Shown here in pieces: positions 1-5,716 of a DNA stretch of 7,240 nucleotides (the first letter of the stretch is position 1; every line of letters begins with the position of its first letter). Below the pieces are notes generated by a model. The model saw nothing but the letters and a program-made list of their open reading frames with translations, had not been told where the DNA came from and ran no database searches. Origin of the DNA: Alphaproteobacteria bacterium. Its GTDB lineage: Bacteria; Pseudomonadota; Alphaproteobacteria; SMXP01. The translations under genes and the position numbers were made by a program. The stretch lies in contig JANQLI010000086.1 of assembly GCA_028280675.1 (NCBI GenBank), positions 1 through 7,240 of the forward strand, written 5' to 3'.

Positions 1-588
1 ATCGGCGAGCTCCATAATGCCCCGCTTAATCCCTTGCAGCTCATCACCGCCACCCGGCGCCAGCACCAGGGTAAACATGTCCACCATATCCGCCACCGCC
101 GTCTCCGATTGACCGACGCCGACCGTTTCAATCAGCACCACATCAAAACCGGCTGCTTCGACCACCAATCGCACTTCACGGGTGCGCCGGGCCACACCGC
201 CTAAGGTTTCTCCGGCTGGCGATGGACGGATAAACGCATTTGCCTCACGCGACAGCCCTTCCATGCGAGTTTTGTCACCGAGGATCGATCCGCCAGACCG
301 GCTGGACGATGGATCGACCGCGAGTACAGCGACCTTTAAACCTTGCGCAATCAGAGAGAGACCGAAAGCTTCAATAAAACTCGACTTACCGACACCCGGC
401 GCGCCGGAAAACCCCACACGCACCGCTCCGCCCGTATGTGGCATCAGGCGATTAAGCAACTCTTCTGCCTGCGCTTGTTGATCGGCGCGCGAGGATTCGA
501 CGAGCGTGATCGCCTTGGCCAAGGCGCGGCGTTCTCCCGTGAGAATAGATTGCGTCAAACTTTCGAGGTCTTGCGTCATGTCACTCAT
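1..588 (-). CDS. meaB: Methylmalonyl-CoA mutase-associated GTPase MeaB (ArgK family), N-terminal part
   Basis: This is a P-loop GTPase of the SIMIBI class. In the family it acts in the cytoplasm as a chaperone for adenosylcobalamin-dependent methylmalonyl-CoA mutase, gating cofactor loading and protecting the enzyme from inactivation. The minus strand reads MSDMTQDLESLTQSILTGER at the start. Walker A is GAPGVGKS at residues 62-69, followed by the family signature VDPSSSRSGGSILGDKTRM, then the G3 region ETVGVGQSE and the segment APGGGDELQGIKRGIMELAD at the window edge. The window holds 196 codons. The family is usually a little over 300 residues, so roughly the last third, including the base-recognition motif and dimerisation part, lies beyond position 1. 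The ATG at 588 has no good Shine-Dalgarno, and its ATGA overlaps the stop of a small upstream ORF (585-734). ATG 579 is an alternative start. The mutase genes are not in the window. Identity is very secure. Confidence 0.96.
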   Translation of the reverse strand, partial: MSDMTQDLESLTQSILTGERRALAKAITLVESSRADQQAQAEELLNRLMPHTGGAVRVGFSGAPGVGKSSFIEAFGLSLIAQGLKVAVLAVDPSSSRSGGSILGDKTRMEGLSREANAFIRPSPAGETLGGVARRTREVRLVVEAAGFDVVLIETVGVGQSETAVADMVDMFTLVLAPGGGDELQGIKRGIMELAD

Positions 589-734
589 AAATGTTGGCAA
601 CGACTCAAGTGTGAGCCTGCCTCCAAAATTGCCTGTTTCAAGCTGAAAAGCAATTGCTGAAAATCACGCATCTGTAACATATTGCTGTGAAACGTGAGGA
701 TTTCCATCAAATTTTCACCATAGTTTCCATTCAT
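585..734 (-). CDS. Possible small ORF (49 aa) translationally coupled to meaB
   Basis: The minus strand holds a 49-codon ORF starting MNGNYGENLMEILTFHSNML and ending in SRCQHL. Its ATG at 734 has a clear Shine-Dalgarno (AAAGG, 747-743) with an 8-nt spacer. Its stop TGA (587-585) overlaps the meaB start as ATGA, the usual arrangement for translational coupling. meaB itself lacks a convincing ribosome binding site, which makes the coupling plausible. The peptide has no signal peptide or membrane segment and contains a mildly amphipathic middle. I do not recognise a family. It could be a genuine small gene, a leader peptide that delivers ribosomes to meaB, or a chance ORF. An in-frame extension further upstream (to 821) would overlap the divergent DUF3108 gene and is less likely. 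Confidence 0.4.
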   Translation of the reverse strand: MNGNYGENLMEILTFHSNMLQMRDFQQLLFSLKQAILEAGSHLSRCQHL

Positions 735-742
735 AAGATACG

Positions 743-747
743 CCTTT
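743..747 (-). promoter_or_regulatory. Shine-Dalgarno of the small ORF upstream of meaB
   Basis: AAAGG on the minus strand lies 8 nt before the ATG at 734. It is the only strong ribosome binding site upstream of meaB, so it is the main support for the small ORF being translated and for coupled entry into meaB. Confidence 0.4.
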
Positions 748-794
748 GAGGTTAAATTTGCGGGACCGGCCTCGGGATGACGACATTTATGACT

Positions 795-799
795 AAGGA
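795..799 (+). promoter_or_regulatory. Shine-Dalgarno deciding the DUF3108 start
   Basis: AAGGA lies 7 nt before the ATG at 807. The upstream in-frame ATGs at 777 and 789 have no comparable site. The 807 start also places the basic n-region (HLRR) directly at the front of the signal peptide. Confidence 0.6.
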
Positions 800-806
800 C
801 CGCCCT

Positions 807-1673
807 ATGATTCCAGCACACCTTCGCCGCCTGTTTCTTACGCGATGTCTCTGGACCCTCTTAATCTGCATAGCGCCATTCCATGTTGCGCTCTCGGAGG
901 ACCTGGATGCGCTTGATCCCCTGTCGTTAGAAACCGTTGCACTGCCCAATATTGCGTCCCCAAAAGGCGGCCTTGAGCTGGAATACCTCGTTTATGTCGG
1001 CGGGTTTCGCATTGGCGTGATCCACATGGATGCGGTGTGGGATGGAGAACGCTACGTCCTCGACTCCCGCGTGAAGACCGAAGGCCTCGCCGAGCTTCTT
1101 GTGCAAGCGCGTTATCACAACAGCGCCCATGGTGGCTTTGATGGCAAACGCATTGCGCCAGCTCTCTATTCAACCCATTACCGCACACGGTCAGACAAAC
1201 AATTCGTGCGCATGCGCTTTGACGGTCAAGGCCCGGTGGAGGTGTTCGCCGAACCAGCATATACCAATCGCCATAAGGTCACGACACAAGACAAACATCA
1301 TTCCGTCGATCCCATGTCATCGTTTTTATATATGATGCTCGGGTCATCGGTCACCGAAGACGCACCCTGCGGCGAACGTGTACCGATCTTTGATGGTAAG
1401 CGCCGTTACGATTTTAAATTTAAATACGTGAAAAAGATGACCATCTCATCCAATGATGAAGGTGGCTACAATGGCCCCGGCCTGCATTGCAAAGTACAAT
1501 ATGAAGAAGTTGCCGGGTTTCGCAAACGCGATCCCCGCGAAGACCCCTACCCATGGGTCAATGTCTATATGGCGAATGTGAATGACGGTGAGATTTTGAT
1601 CCCGGTGCGCTTTTCCCTCAAGACCCCCTATGGCGGTTTGGTCGGTCGCGCCACAAAAGTAATTGTGAAGTAA
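807..1673 (+). CDS. Secreted DUF3108 domain protein
   Basis: From ATG 807 this is a 288-aa protein; two in-frame ATGs at 777 and 789 would add 10 or 6 residues. The N-terminus MIPAHLRRLFLTRCLWTLLI is a typical Sec signal peptide, with likely cleavage after ALS near residue 30, so the mature protein should be periplasmic. The body matches the DUF3108 family. It opens with a strand-rich segment around LELEYLVYVGGFRIG, continues with VDPMSSFLYMMLG, and has the alphaproteobacterial-type stretch CGERVPIFDGKRRYDF. The end, IPVRFSLKTPYGGLVGRATK, is also typical. There is no catalytic motif, and the family's biochemical role is not known; a lipid- or envelope-related binding role is only a guess. It is divergent from the meaB group and convergent with the gene at 1681-1995, only 7 nt away. 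No convincing promoter or T-tract terminator is visible. Confidence 0.88.
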   Translation: MIPAHLRRLFLTRCLWTLLICIAPFHVALSEDLDALDPLSLETVALPNIASPKGGLELEYLVYVGGFRIGVIHMDAVWDGERYVLDSRVKTEGLAELLVQARYHNSAHGGFDGKRIAPALYSTHYRTRSDKQFVRMRFDGQGPVEVFAEPAYTNRHKVTTQDKHHSVDPMSSFLYMMLGSSVTEDAPCGERVPIFDGKRRYDFKFKYVKKMTISSNDEGGYNGPGLHCKVQYEEVAGFRKRDPREDPYPWVNVYMANVNDGEILIPVRFSLKTPYGGLVGRATKVIVK

Positions 1674-1680
1674 GAATTTG

Positions 1681-1995
1681 TTATGAAAAGAATACTGGCA
1701 AAATAAAAAACAGTATGAAACCAATGAGCCCTATACCGAGTGCACTATAATGCAAAAATAAGAGAATCTCTCTCATTGGGCTACGAGCTTTCTCATCAAT
1801 TGCCATGCCTATTTTAAGCATTGGTAAATGATCTACAGAAAAGTCCTTGTTATAGCGAGAATAGATAAATAACGAGACCGCTAATACGACAACAGTCAAA
1901 GTCCACAAAACAAAAAACCGATCCGGATGTAGATTGGACATCAAGAATAAAAAAACGCTAACACATGCGATTGCTCTTATATTCTGACGAGACAT
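1681..1995 (-). CDS. Small three-helix membrane protein of unknown function
   Basis: This is a 104-aa protein on the minus strand. Hydrophobic segments lie at about residues 6-22, 27-45 and 84-103. A polar, charged loop of about 35 residues (RYNKDFSVDH through EKARSPMRE) lies between the second and third. The last residues, FILFFILPVFFS, end inside the membrane. I do not recognise a family. Start choice: two in-frame ATGs occur (2001 and 1995). AGGGG at 2007-2003 is 7 nt from ATG 1995 but only 1 nt from 2001, so 1995 is preferred. A good sigma70-like promoter sits just upstream (2018-2046). Base composition is much richer in A+T than neighbouring core genes (20 G+C in the 60 bases 1681-1740), which suggests acquisition from elsewhere or weak constraint. 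The consistent promoter, ribosome site and membrane pattern argue that it is real. Confidence 0.65.
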   Translation of the reverse strand: MSRQNIRAIACVSVFLFLMSNLHPDRFFVLWTLTVVVLAVSLFIYSRYNKDFSVDHLPMLKIGMAIDEKARSPMREILLFLHYSALGIGLIGFILFFILPVFFS

Positions 1996-2017
1996 GCCCA
2001 TACCCCTGCTATCGAAA

Positions 2018-2046
2018 ATTGTAAGTCGTCAACTACGGTTTCTCAA
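2018..2046 (-). promoter_or_regulatory. Sigma70-like promoter for the 104-aa membrane protein
   Basis: On the minus strand, TTGAGA (2046-2041) is followed after exactly 17 nt by TACAAT (2023-2018). Each box matches the consensus at five of six positions. Transcription would start near 2011, giving a leader of about 16 nt that still contains the AGGGG ribosome site. The promoter begins only about 20 nt from the left repeat arm of the DUF559 cassette. Assignment is by pattern only. Confidence 0.5.
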
Positions 2047-2065
2047 GATAGAAATTACTATATTT

Positions 2066-2128
2066 CCTCCCCCTTGATGGGGGAGGTCGTCCGCCATAGC
2101 TTTTGCGACGGCGGACGGGTGGGGGTGA
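2066..2128 (+). repeat. Left composite inverted repeat arm of the DUF559 cassette
   Basis: The arm holds three parts. First is a 21-bp module (2066-2086) forming a perfect 8-bp hairpin, CCTCCCCC and GGGGGAGG around a 5-nt loop. Second is a further palindrome, CGTCCGCC (2088-2095) and GGCGGACG (2110-2117), with a 14-nt loop. Third is a 12-bp module, GGGTGGGGGTGA (2117-2128). Modules one and three occur in the right arm in inverted orientation; the middle palindrome does not. No T-run follows any stem, so a simple intrinsic terminator is unlikely, though the hairpins may still stabilise or end the DUF559 transcript. Confidence 0.8.
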
Positions 2129-2141
2129 CATTATAGTAGAT

Positions 2142-2477
2142 TCAATCTTTGAGATGTTTGTGAATCACTTCCATTACGCCTTCTAGATTTTCGAAAACCT
2201 CATTGTTCCAAAATCGAACGACCGTAAATCCCTGGGAGTGAAGCCACAAAGTCCGTTGTTCATCCTTACGCAAGCGATGCTCCGTATTATGTTGCCCGCC
2301 ATCCAATTCAACGACAAGTTTTCGTTCATAGCAAACGAAGTCGACAATGTATCTCCCTATGGGTGATTGTCGTCTAAAACGATAACCATCAAGCTGTTTA
2401 CGACTGAGATAAAACCAAAGCTTTCGCTCTGCATCCGTCATATTTGATCTGAGATGTTTAGCTCGCTTTATACTCAT
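2142..2477 (-). CDS. DUF559 endonuclease-fold protein
   Basis: This 111-aa protein belongs to the DUF559 family, which is related to the very-short-patch-repair (Vsr) endonucleases and the PD-(D/E)xK nuclease fold. The N-terminus reads AKHLRSNMTDAERKLWFYLS. The fold core is RRQSPIGRYIVDFVCYERKL followed by VVELDGGQH, giving candidate metal-binding residues D46, E57 and D59 with H63 near the active site. Next come the family's conserved D-x-x-R-x-x-WL helix, GFTVVRFWNNEV and the C-terminal NLEGVMEVI. Length is normal for the family and the frame is intact. The biological role of this family is not established; DNA cleavage or repair is inferred from the fold. The ATG at 2477 has no clear Shine-Dalgarno. 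The next in-frame ATG (residue 13) would remove part of the conserved helix, so 2477 is kept. It is closely flanked by inverted palindromic repeats on both sides. Confidence 0.9.
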   Translation of the reverse strand: MSIKRAKHLRSNMTDAERKLWFYLSRKQLDGYRFRRQSPIGRYIVDFVCYERKLVVELDGGQHNTEHRLRKDEQRTLWLHSQGFTVVRFWNNEVFENLEGVMEVIHKHLKD

Positions 2478-2498
2478 GTCATAATGATAACATAAGAT

Positions 2499-2536
2499 TC
2501 ACCCCCACCCTAACCCTCCCCCATCAAGGGGGAGGG
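2499..2536 (-). repeat. Right composite inverted repeat arm of the DUF559 cassette
   Basis: The arm contains TCACCCCCACCC (2499-2510), a 4-nt link, then a hairpin of CCCTCCCCC and GGGGGAGGG around ATCAA (2514-2536). Read on the minus strand it matches the left arm: 21 identical bases (2515-2535 against 2066-2086) and 12 identical bases (2499-2510 against 2117-2128). The link is 4 nt here and 30 nt in the left arm. Confidence 0.8.
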
Positions 2537-2627
2537 AAAAGTCTTTAACCCCAGCCCAATCACAAAATCGCCCAAAAGAAATCACGATCCTCCATCATCT
2601 CATAACATTCTCACCCTAATGCGAGCG

Positions 2628-2656
2628 TTAACTGCAGCCTCGCCTCAAGATATGAA
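2628..2656 (+). promoter_or_regulatory. Candidate promoter of the sortase-substrate operon
   Basis: TTAACT (2628-2633) and TATGAA (2651-2656) are separated by 17 nt. Each box matches the sigma70 consensus at four of six positions. It lies in the 140-nt non-coding gap between the DUF559 cassette and the VIT/VWA gene and would give a leader of about 20 nt. The match is weak. Nothing else in 2541-2681 looks like an operator or riboswitch. Confidence 0.25.
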
Positions 2657-2681
2657 TGTATATGAGTAAAGGGGATGTCCG

Positions 2682-4970
2682 ATGGACAGGTATCGCGTAA
2701 ACATGGTCTCAACTGACCGCACACCACATTATATTACACTTTTGAATTTTCTCACCGTCTTGGTCATCGTCCTTGGCGGTTTGTTTTTGCTTATTCCCAA
2801 AGCGCCCGCGCAGACAGCAACACCGCAAGGATTGAACGCGCAAGGCAATCTCATCACGCCAAATGAAACAGAATTTGGCACGCTGTTGTTTGAATCCACA
2901 ACGCCCGGCTATTACGTCAAAGCACCCTTGGTCGCAACCGATGTGGTGATGGACATTACCGGGCCTATTGCGCGCACCAAAGTCACGCAGCGTTTCACCA
3001 ACCCCAGCAAAGGCTGGGTTGAAGGCAAATATGTCTATCCGCTTCCCGAAGATGCCGCGGTGGATACTTTGCGTATGCAGATCGGTGACCGCTTTATCGA
3101 AGGTCAAATCAAAGAAAAGGGCAAAGCCAAGATCATCTACGAAACCGCCAAAGCCAAAGGCTATAAAGCCAGCTTGGTGGAGCAAGAGCGCCCCAACATA
3201 TTCACCAATTCGGTTGCCAATATCGGTCCTGGCGAAACCATCATTGTGCAGATCGAATATCAAGAATCGGTGCGTCTTGACAATGGCCTCTTCTCTTTGC
3301 GATTCCCCATGGTCGTCGCCCCGCGTTATAACCCGGCACCGAAAATTCAAATGGTCGATTTTGACGGGCAAGGCTGGGGCACGGTGAACGATCCCGTGCC
3401 AGACCGTGCAAATATCGAACCGCCTTATGTGGACCCGGCAAAAGATCCGCAAGAACTGCGCAACCCAGTGACACTTGTTGTGAACCTCAACGCAGGTTTT
3501 CCTCTCGAAACAATCACCAGCACTCACCACAATATCATTGTGCAACGTGAGCATGAGGAACACGCCATCCTCACGCTCAAAGAAGGTGAAGTGAAAGCCA
3601 ACAAAGATTTCGAGCTGACCTGGACCGCCAAAGCGGGCACATCGCCCCATGCAGCGCTGTTCAAAGAAACCATCAATGGCGAGGAGTATATTCTTGCCTA
3701 TCTCGTGCCTCCACAAGCGGATGAAGATACCATCAGCCGCCCACGGGAGACCATCTTTGTGATCGATAATTCAGGCTCGATGGGCGGCGAAAGCATCCGT
3801 CAAGCCAAAGCAGCGCTCCTGCTGGCGCTTGATCAATTGGAAAGCGATGACACATTCAACATTATCCGCTTTGACAATACGTTTGAGCTTGTCTTCCCGC
3901 GCGCCGTGCAGGCCACACCAGTGAATGTCGCGAGCGCCAAAGGTTTTGTGAGCGCATTAGATGCGGATGGCGGCACCGAAATGCTGCCAGCGCTGGAAGC
4001 CTCCCTCATTGATCACACGCCAACCGACACCGACCGTGTGCGGCAAGTAATTTTTCTCACCGACGGCGCGATTGGCAATGAAGCGCAACTTTTTGCCGCG
4101 ATTCGTCAAGGGCTTGGCCGCTCGCGACTCTTTACAGTGGGGATTGGCTCGGCGCCAAATTCTTACTTTATGTCGCGCGCCGCCCGCATGGGCCGCGGCA
4201 CCTTCACCCATATCGGCAACACGTCGCAAGTCACCGAACGCATGGCTGTGCTGTTTGACAAACTCGAAAACCCGGTGATGACCGATCTCGTGGCCAATTG
4301 GACCGACAACATCAATGGTGAAGCCTGGCCGAACCCCTTGCCCGATCTTTATAGCGGTGAACCAGTGGTGATCACCGCCAAGATGGATGAGGCCAAAGGC
4401 AAGCTTCTGATTTCTGGTAACCTGAACAATGACGCCTGGCTCGCGGAATTGAATTTACGCGGTGCGGCTTTCGGGAAAGGTGTCTCGAAACTTTGGGCGC
4501 GTAAAAAAATCGCTTCCATCGAAGAAAGCCGCTTTGATGGCATGCCCTGGCAACAGATCGACGACGCCGTTCTGAAAACCGCGCTGGGTCATCATCTCGT
4601 CAGTCGACTGACCAGTTTGGTCGCGGTCGATGTGACACCCTCGCGCCCCGATGGGGAAAACCTCACCACCCGTGATGTGCCCTTGAACCTGCCCGAAGGA
4701 TGGGACTTCGATAAAGTCTTCGGCACGGACATTCTTGATCCCGAACCGACACCCTTGCGCGATGCCACCCTTGACACCGGTATTGAGCTTGCCGGCCTCG
4801 CCGTGGCGGATGAAAATCCAGCTTTGACACCCCAGCCCCCTGCGCCCGGTCTCGCCCTGCCGCAAGGGGCCACCACGGCTGAACTGCGGATGGGGCTTGG
4901 CCTGCTGATGCTGCTCGGAACCGCGGCTCTCCTCTGGCAGCGCGGACGTTTCGCCTCTCCGTCGCGTTAA
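2682..4970 (+). CDS. VIT and von Willebrand A domain protein, class GN sortase target (TIGR03788-like)
   Basis: This 762-aa exported protein starts at ATG 2682 with Shine-Dalgarno AAAGGGG (2668-2674) and a 7-nt spacer. Residues 18-38 are a long hydrophobic signal segment with likely cleavage after APA (residue 43). A VIT domain spans about residues 64-218 (GPIARTKVTQRFTNPS, EGKYVYPLPEDAAVDTLRM, SLVEQERPNIFTNSVA). A von Willebrand A domain spans about 357-530, with a complete metal-ion-dependent adhesion site: D362-x-S364-x-S366 in VIDNSGSMGG, T432 in DGGTEM, and D461 in FLTDG. The following region, with KLWARKKIA (603-611) and HHLVSRLTSLVAVD, resembles the inter-alpha-trypsin heavy-chain architecture. 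A Pro-rich linker leads to an LPQGA sorting motif (726-730), a hydrophobic stretch (737-752) and a basic tail. The protein presumably displays a metal-dependent adhesion domain in the envelope after processing by the sortase encoded 12 nt downstream. Its ligand is unknown. Confidence 0.93.
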   Translation: MDRYRVNMVSTDRTPHYITLLNFLTVLVIVLGGLFLLIPKAPAQTATPQGLNAQGNLITPNETEFGTLLFESTTPGYYVKAPLVATDVVMDITGPIARTKVTQRFTNPSKGWVEGKYVYPLPEDAAVDTLRMQIGDRFIEGQIKEKGKAKIIYETAKAKGYKASLVEQERPNIFTNSVANIGPGETIIVQIEYQESVRLDNGLFSLRFPMVVAPRYNPAPKIQMVDFDGQGWGTVNDPVPDRANIEPPYVDPAKDPQELRNPVTLVVNLNAGFPLETITSTHHNIIVQREHEEHAILTLKEGEVKANKDFELTWTAKAGTSPHAALFKETINGEEYILAYLVPPQADEDTISRPRETIFVIDNSGSMGGESIRQAKAALLLALDQLESDDTFNIIRFDNTFELVFPRAVQATPVNVASAKGFVSALDADGGTEMLPALEASLIDHTPTDTDRVRQVIFLTDGAIGNEAQLFAAIRQGLGRSRLFTVGIGSAPNSYFMSRAARMGRGTFTHIGNTSQVTERMAVLFDKLENPVMTDLVANWTDNINGEAWPNPLPDLYSGEPVVITAKMDEAKGKLLISGNLNNDAWLAELNLRGAAFGKGVSKLWARKKIASIEESRFDGMPWQQIDDAVLKTALGHHLVSRLTSLVAVDVTPSRPDGENLTTRDVPLNLPEGWDFDKVFGTDILDPEPTPLRDATLDTGIELAGLAVADENPALTPQPPAPGLALPQGATTAELRMGLGLLMLLGTAALLWQRGRFASPSR
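4857..4967 (+). other. C-terminal sortase sorting signal (LPQGA, membrane helix, basic tail)
   Basis: Residues 726-762 of the VIT/VWA protein have the three-part layout of a sortase signal. LPQGA at 726-730 is followed by a short polar link (TTAELR), a hydrophobic segment (MGLGLLMLLGTAALLW, 737-752) and a tail with R754, R756 and R762. In classical sortases cleavage falls after the fourth motif residue, here between G729 and A730; that detail is by analogy. Pro-rich sequence just before the motif would hold it away from the folded domains. Confidence 0.85.
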
Positions 4971-4982
4971 GAGGAAGCCCGG

Positions 4983-5603
4983 ATGCAAGGCGGCCATCAG
5001 CACCCCTCCCGTAATCCCCTCCTCCACGTTGCGAGGAGAGGATGGCTGGTGGCCAGCCTTGCGCTTTTCTGTCTTGGCGTGCTCTTCTTAGGACAAGGGC
5101 TTTATATCAAAGCCAAAGCAGCGCTTGCGCAAAGTCTCTTGGAGGATGCTTGGGACACCACATTGGTAACCGGTGCATCCACCAAACCCTGGCCGTGGTT
5201 TGATAGCTGGCCGGTGGCAAAAATCCATGTCCCCCGTTTGGACCAATCCACCATCGTTCTCAAAAGCACCAGCGGTCAAGCCATGGCCTTTGGCCCCGGA
5301 CATATGAGCGCGACGCCCACACCGGGGATGCGCGGCCTTAGTGTCATCACCGCTCACCGCGACACACATTTTGCGTTTCTCAAAGATGTGCAAGTCGGCG
5401 ACGTGATCGACGTTACCAATGCCGATGGATCAACGCACCATTTCACCGTCACCGGCACCGCCATTCGCAATGCCTATGCATCTGGTCTCGATCCATACAT
5501 GGACGGCACCCACATCGCCCTTGTCACGTGCTATCCCTTTGACGCCCTCACCCAAGGCGATCTGCGTTACATCGTGTTTGGGGAGAAGACAAGTAGGAGT
5601 TGA
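4983..5603 (+). CDS. Class GN sortase (TIGR03784-like cysteine transpeptidase)
   Basis: This 206-aa membrane-anchored sortase starts at ATG 4983, with GAGGA (4971-4975) 7 nt upstream and only 12 nt after the substrate gene's stop, so the two are surely co-transcribed. A basic N-terminus (ARRG) precedes one membrane helix at residues 22-42, leaving the catalytic domain in the periplasm. The sortase beta-barrel contains the catalytic histidine H125 in ITAHRDTHF, the nucleophile C183 in LVTCYPF and the arginine R195 in LRYIVFG. The segment FGPGHMSATPTPG before the histidine is also typical. The enzyme would cleave the LPQGA motif of the neighbouring protein, form a thioacyl intermediate and transfer it to an acceptor. 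In Gram-negatives the acceptor is not known. All catalytic residues are present and the length is normal. No second sortase substrate is visible in the window. Confidence 0.94.
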   Translation: MQGGHQHPSRNPLLHVARRGWLVASLALFCLGVLFLGQGLYIKAKAALAQSLLEDAWDTTLVTGASTKPWPWFDSWPVAKIHVPRLDQSTIVLKSTSGQAMAFGPGHMSATPTPGMRGLSVITAHRDTHFAFLKDVQVGDVIDVTNADGSTHHFTVTGTAIRNAYASGLDPYMDGTHIALVTCYPFDALTQGDLRYIVFGEKTSRS

Positions 5604-5635
5604 CGCAATAATACAATTCGCGCGTTTACGTCATT

Positions 5636-5664
5636 TTAACATCATACAACTATAAGAATAAAAT
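5636..5664 (+). promoter_or_regulatory. Candidate sigma70 promoter for the 5717-6858 gene pair
   Basis: TTAACA (5636-5641) and TAAAAT (5659-5664) are spaced by exactly 17 nt, each matching the consensus at five of six positions. The start of transcription would fall near 5671, giving a leader of about 46 nt before ATG 5717. A weak A+T inverted repeat (TATAAGA 5651-5657, TCTTATA 5676-5682) overlaps it and could be an operator or nothing. Such matches arise easily in A+T-rich DNA. Confidence 0.4.
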
Positions 5665-5716
5665 ATCCCTTTCACTCTTATAAAAGTTATGTCCTTTTTT
5701 ACCAGCGAGTCGTTGT

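Larger units (their letters stand above)
2066..2536. mobile_element. Putative repeat-bounded DUF559 cassette
   Basis: A 471-bp unit is delimited by inverted copies of a composite palindromic repeat (2066-2128 and 2499-2536), with the DUF559 gene filling nearly all the space between. Only 13 nt separate the left arm from the DUF559 stop, and 21 nt separate the DUF559 start from the right arm. The arms share a perfect 21-bp module and a perfect 12-bp module in opposite orientation. From general knowledge, similar C-rich/G-rich hairpins often accompany DUF559 genes in bacterial chromosomes. No transposase and no obvious target-site duplication are visible (the flanks are 'attt' on the left and 'aaaag' on the right). 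Mobility is therefore an inference. It may be a domesticated or passively mobilised REP-like unit. Confidence 0.5.

Noticed and set aside
182..660. Plus-strand open frames opposite meaB
   Set aside because: The minus strand is unmistakably MeaB, and the plus frames have low-complexity Arg/Pro/Thr composition without motifs.
777..806. Upstream starts (777 and 789) for the DUF3108 protein
   Set aside because: Neither has a good ribosome site, and both put a charged stretch in front of the signal peptide; ATG 807 has AAGGA at 7 nt.
1692..1716. Inverted repeat ATACTG/CAGTAT near the convergent gene ends
   Set aside because: The stem is 6 bp with a 13-nt A-rich loop inside coding sequence. It is too weak to call a bidirectional terminator.
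2066..2536. CRISPR-like or terminator interpretation of the C-rich/G-rich repeats
   Set aside because: There are only two copies, in inverted orientation and around a gene, so this is not an array. The stems lack T-runs, so plain intrinsic terminators are not supported.
2709..3716. 335-codon open frame on the minus strand inside the VIT/VWA gene
   Set aside because: It is antisense to a clearly recognised protein. Its translation is rich in Cys, His and Phe with no recognisable domain, typical of a shadow frame in GC-biased DNA.
4455..5027. 190-codon minus-strand frame spanning the VIT/VWA end and the sortase start
   Set aside because: It is antisense to the sorting signal and the operon junction, with no domain or ribosome site to support it.
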